Source: Melioribacter roseus
GTDB lineage: Bacteria; Bacteroidota; Ignavibacteria; Ignavibacteriales; Melioribacteraceae
DNA length: 64,000 nt
Reading direction: 5' to 3'
Assembly: GCA_020726285.1 (NCBI GenBank)
Contig: DYSW01000001.1
Span: 148,975 to 212,974 of the forward strand
The notes under the pieces are model-generated. The model was given only the letters and a program-made list of their open reading frames with translations. It searched no databases and was not told the origin of the DNA. This document shows positions 62,791-64,000 of the stretch, one piece after another; position 1 is the first letter of the stretch, and every line of letters starts with the position of its first letter. The position numbers were made by a program, and so were the translations under genes.

Positions 62791-63626
62791 ATGAATGATT
62801 TTGCCAATTCTATACAACCTGGAAGTTTATTAAAAACAGTTGAAATTTACTTAATTACATACGGAATGAAATTTTTATCATCCGTGGTTATTATTCTAAT
62901 TGGAACTTGGATTGCCAGATTTTAGTTGGGGCAGTTGATAAAGTTGCTGCAAAAAAAGAACTTGACGCAACTTTACGTAAGTTTTTGTCGAGCATAATAA
63001 AAAATTTGTTGTACATAATTGTAATTTTAGCTGCGTTGGATGTTGCAGGAATTCAAACAACTTCTTTTGTTGCGATTTTAGGTGCGGCTGGTTTAGCAGT
63101 TGGTTTATCATTACAAAGCACTTTAAGTAATTTTGTTTCGGGAATAATGTTAATAATATTCCGCCCAATTAAAGTTGGAGATGTAATAAATGGTGCAGGC
63201 GTTACAGGAACTGTGGAAAAAATTGGAATATTCTCAACAGAAATGATTGACCCAGATAATAAAGTAATAATTGTTCCGAACTCAAAATTATTTTCTGATA
63301 ACATAACAAATTATTCGACAAGAAGTACACGCCGAGTTGATATGGTTTTTGGTATTAGTTATTCTGATGATATTGATAAAGCTAAATCTGTTGTTTACAA
63401 GGTTTTAAGCGATGATGCTCGGATATTAGAAACTCCAGTTCCACAAATTGTTGTTGGAGAATTAGCCGATAGTAGCGTAAATATATTTGTTCGTCCTTGG
63501 GTAAGTTCAAGCGATTATTGGGGTGTTTATTTTGATTTGAATGAAAAAATTAAGAAAGGTTTTGATTCAAATGGAATCACTATTCCATTTCCTCAGAGAG
63601 ATGTCAATCTTTTTAACGAAAAGTAA
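62791..63626 (+). pseudogene. mscS: Small-conductance mechanosensitive channel gene with one-base frameshift
   Basis: An ATG at 62791 with AGGAG just upstream starts MNDFANSIQPGSLLKTVEIY and the first helix (FLSSVVIILIGTWIAR), then stops at TAG 62923-62925. One base missing at about 62918 would restore WIAR-ILVGAVDKVAAKKEL, and the next frame stays open to 63626 with TM3 (LGAAGLAVGLSLQSTLSNF) and the beta/alpha cytoplasmic domain (RPIKVGDVI, VPNSKLFSDNITNYS). The repaired protein has about 278 residues, near the 286 of E. coli MscS. Either a real mutation or a sequencing error. Confidence 0.85.
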
Positions 63627-63658
63627 AAAAATCCCGCTATAAAATTAATAGCGGGATT
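63625..63658 (-). terminator. Intrinsic terminator of the minus-strand membrane-protein gene
   Basis: An 11-bp stem (63630-63640 with 63648-63658) with a 7-base loop, followed on the minus strand by a T run (63631-63625). It lies five bases past the stop of the gene ending at 63664. On the plus strand it lacks a U-tract but may still help end the mscS transcript. Confidence 0.75.
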
Positions 63659-63663
63659 ACAAA

Positions 63664-64000
63664 CTAAAACTCGTCTTTTATTACCAATAGTGCGATAAAT
63701 CCAAATATTCCAGTTAGAAGAACATAAACAGCATTAAACAACTTTTGAGATGTTTGCTTTTGCGATTTTCGAATTATTAAGATAGCAATAGCAAGTATTG
63801 AATTCAAAAAGATGAAATTCCAATTACTGAATTCAATGTAAAAATCAATAAATAAATTCTTTTCGTTTTCCAAACTAAGTTGGAAAGGGAAGATATATTC
63901 AGCAATTTTACCAATATCTGATTTTTTTGCATTAACCCATTTTTCAGTATAAGTTGAAATAAGTTTATAATTTCTATCTGTAGCGTAAGAAACAACCGAA
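63664..64000 (-). CDS. C-terminal part of a membrane protein, 5' end outside window
   Basis: The minus-strand frame is open from the window edge to a stop at 63664, giving 111 residues with no start. The visible part begins SVVSYATDRNYKLISTYTEK, holds an extracytoplasmic or cytosolic loop (WVNAKKSDIGKIAEYIF), then two likely transmembrane segments (about NWNFIFLNSILAIAILII and LFNAVYVLLTGIFGFIALLVI) joined by a basic loop, and ends VIKDEF. The family is not recognised. It converges on the mscS gene with a terminator between. Confidence 0.6.
   Translation of the reverse strand, partial: SVVSYATDRNYKLISTYTEKWVNAKKSDIGKIAEYIFPFQLSLENEKNLFIDFYIEFSNWNFIFLNSILAIAILIIRKSQKQTSQKLFNAVYVLLTGIFGFIALLVIKDEF

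Noticed and set aside
62791-62930. TGA/TAG recoding or selenocysteine as the reason for broken frames at the edge gene and mscS
   Set aside because: TGA ends normal genes here (for example ftsK), the mscS break is TAG plus a frame change, and no SECIS-like stem follows. A missing base explains the data better.

Overview
The window is a contiguous piece of an A+T-rich bacterial chromosome, roughly one third G+C by eye. The best lineage guess is Ignavibacteria or a close relative on the Bacteroidota/Chlorobiota branch. Three things support this: type IX secretion (T9SS) C-terminal sorting domains with the NYPNPF signature (58970-59680, 59692-61734) plus a PorZ-like protein (8720-10957); several intergenic sites matching the Bacteroidota promoter form TTTG-N19/20-TAnnTTTG; and S9/S41-free, ordinary heterotroph gene content with cytochrome bd. 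Unlike many Bacteroidota, clear Shine-Dalgarno sites are kept (identical AGGAGG sites before cydA and cydB). No phage, transposon or CRISPR array was seen.

Layout. 1-7.0 kb, minus strand: a broken gene at the edge, a secreted BNR/VPS10-like propeller protein, a K+ channel with RCK domain, then pgk and gap separated by an intrinsic terminator. 7.1-12.9 kb, plus strand: a Crp/Fnr-type regulator, a PHP phosphoesterase, the PorZ-like propeller and an ABC-F ATPase; rpmB follows on the minus strand. 13.4-18.0 kb is a zone of gene decay: a glycosidase-18 gene has lost its catalytic core and is fused in frame to the second half of an AlaX-type tRNA-editing protein, and an M48 protease is cut to 84 residues next to a glyS without an ATG. 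Around these sit an M15 peptidase, tRNA-Lys(CTT), a BtuF-like binding lipoprotein and an ANKH-like transporter.

18.0-30.1 kb: glyS, cydA-cydB-cydD-cydC (quinol oxidase and its assembly exporter), then a minus-strand feoA-feoB-alr operon diverging from a Fur-family gene, with a promoter and an overlapping inverted repeat between them, and an SRPBCC membrane protein.

30.1-56.9 kb is an almost unbroken plus-strand run: rimP-nusA-infB-rbfA-truB-ribF, rpsO-pnp, dus-rng, a transaldolase-like gene, gcvT, comB, ftsK-lolA, a flippase-like protein, an outer-membrane barrel, uppP, a lipoprotein prolyl isomerase, holA, an ECF sigma factor with putative anti-sigma partner, rpmE and a very large GH13-like protein. 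A strong hairpin sits at the predicted first transcribed base of the rimP-nusA operon.

56.9-62.7 kb, minus strand: five tightly packed genes encode a lipoprotein and a T9SS protein that are Omp28-like paralogs (CDPC and CSPC motifs), a small T9SS protein (CFTFC), a TlpA-type thioredoxin (CKPC) and an outer-membrane barrel (CIGGVC). Every member carries a close cysteine pair, so this is the best candidate for an uncharacterised envelope redox or metal-handling system. The window ends with an mscS channel gene broken by one missing base and the 3' part of a membrane-protein gene.
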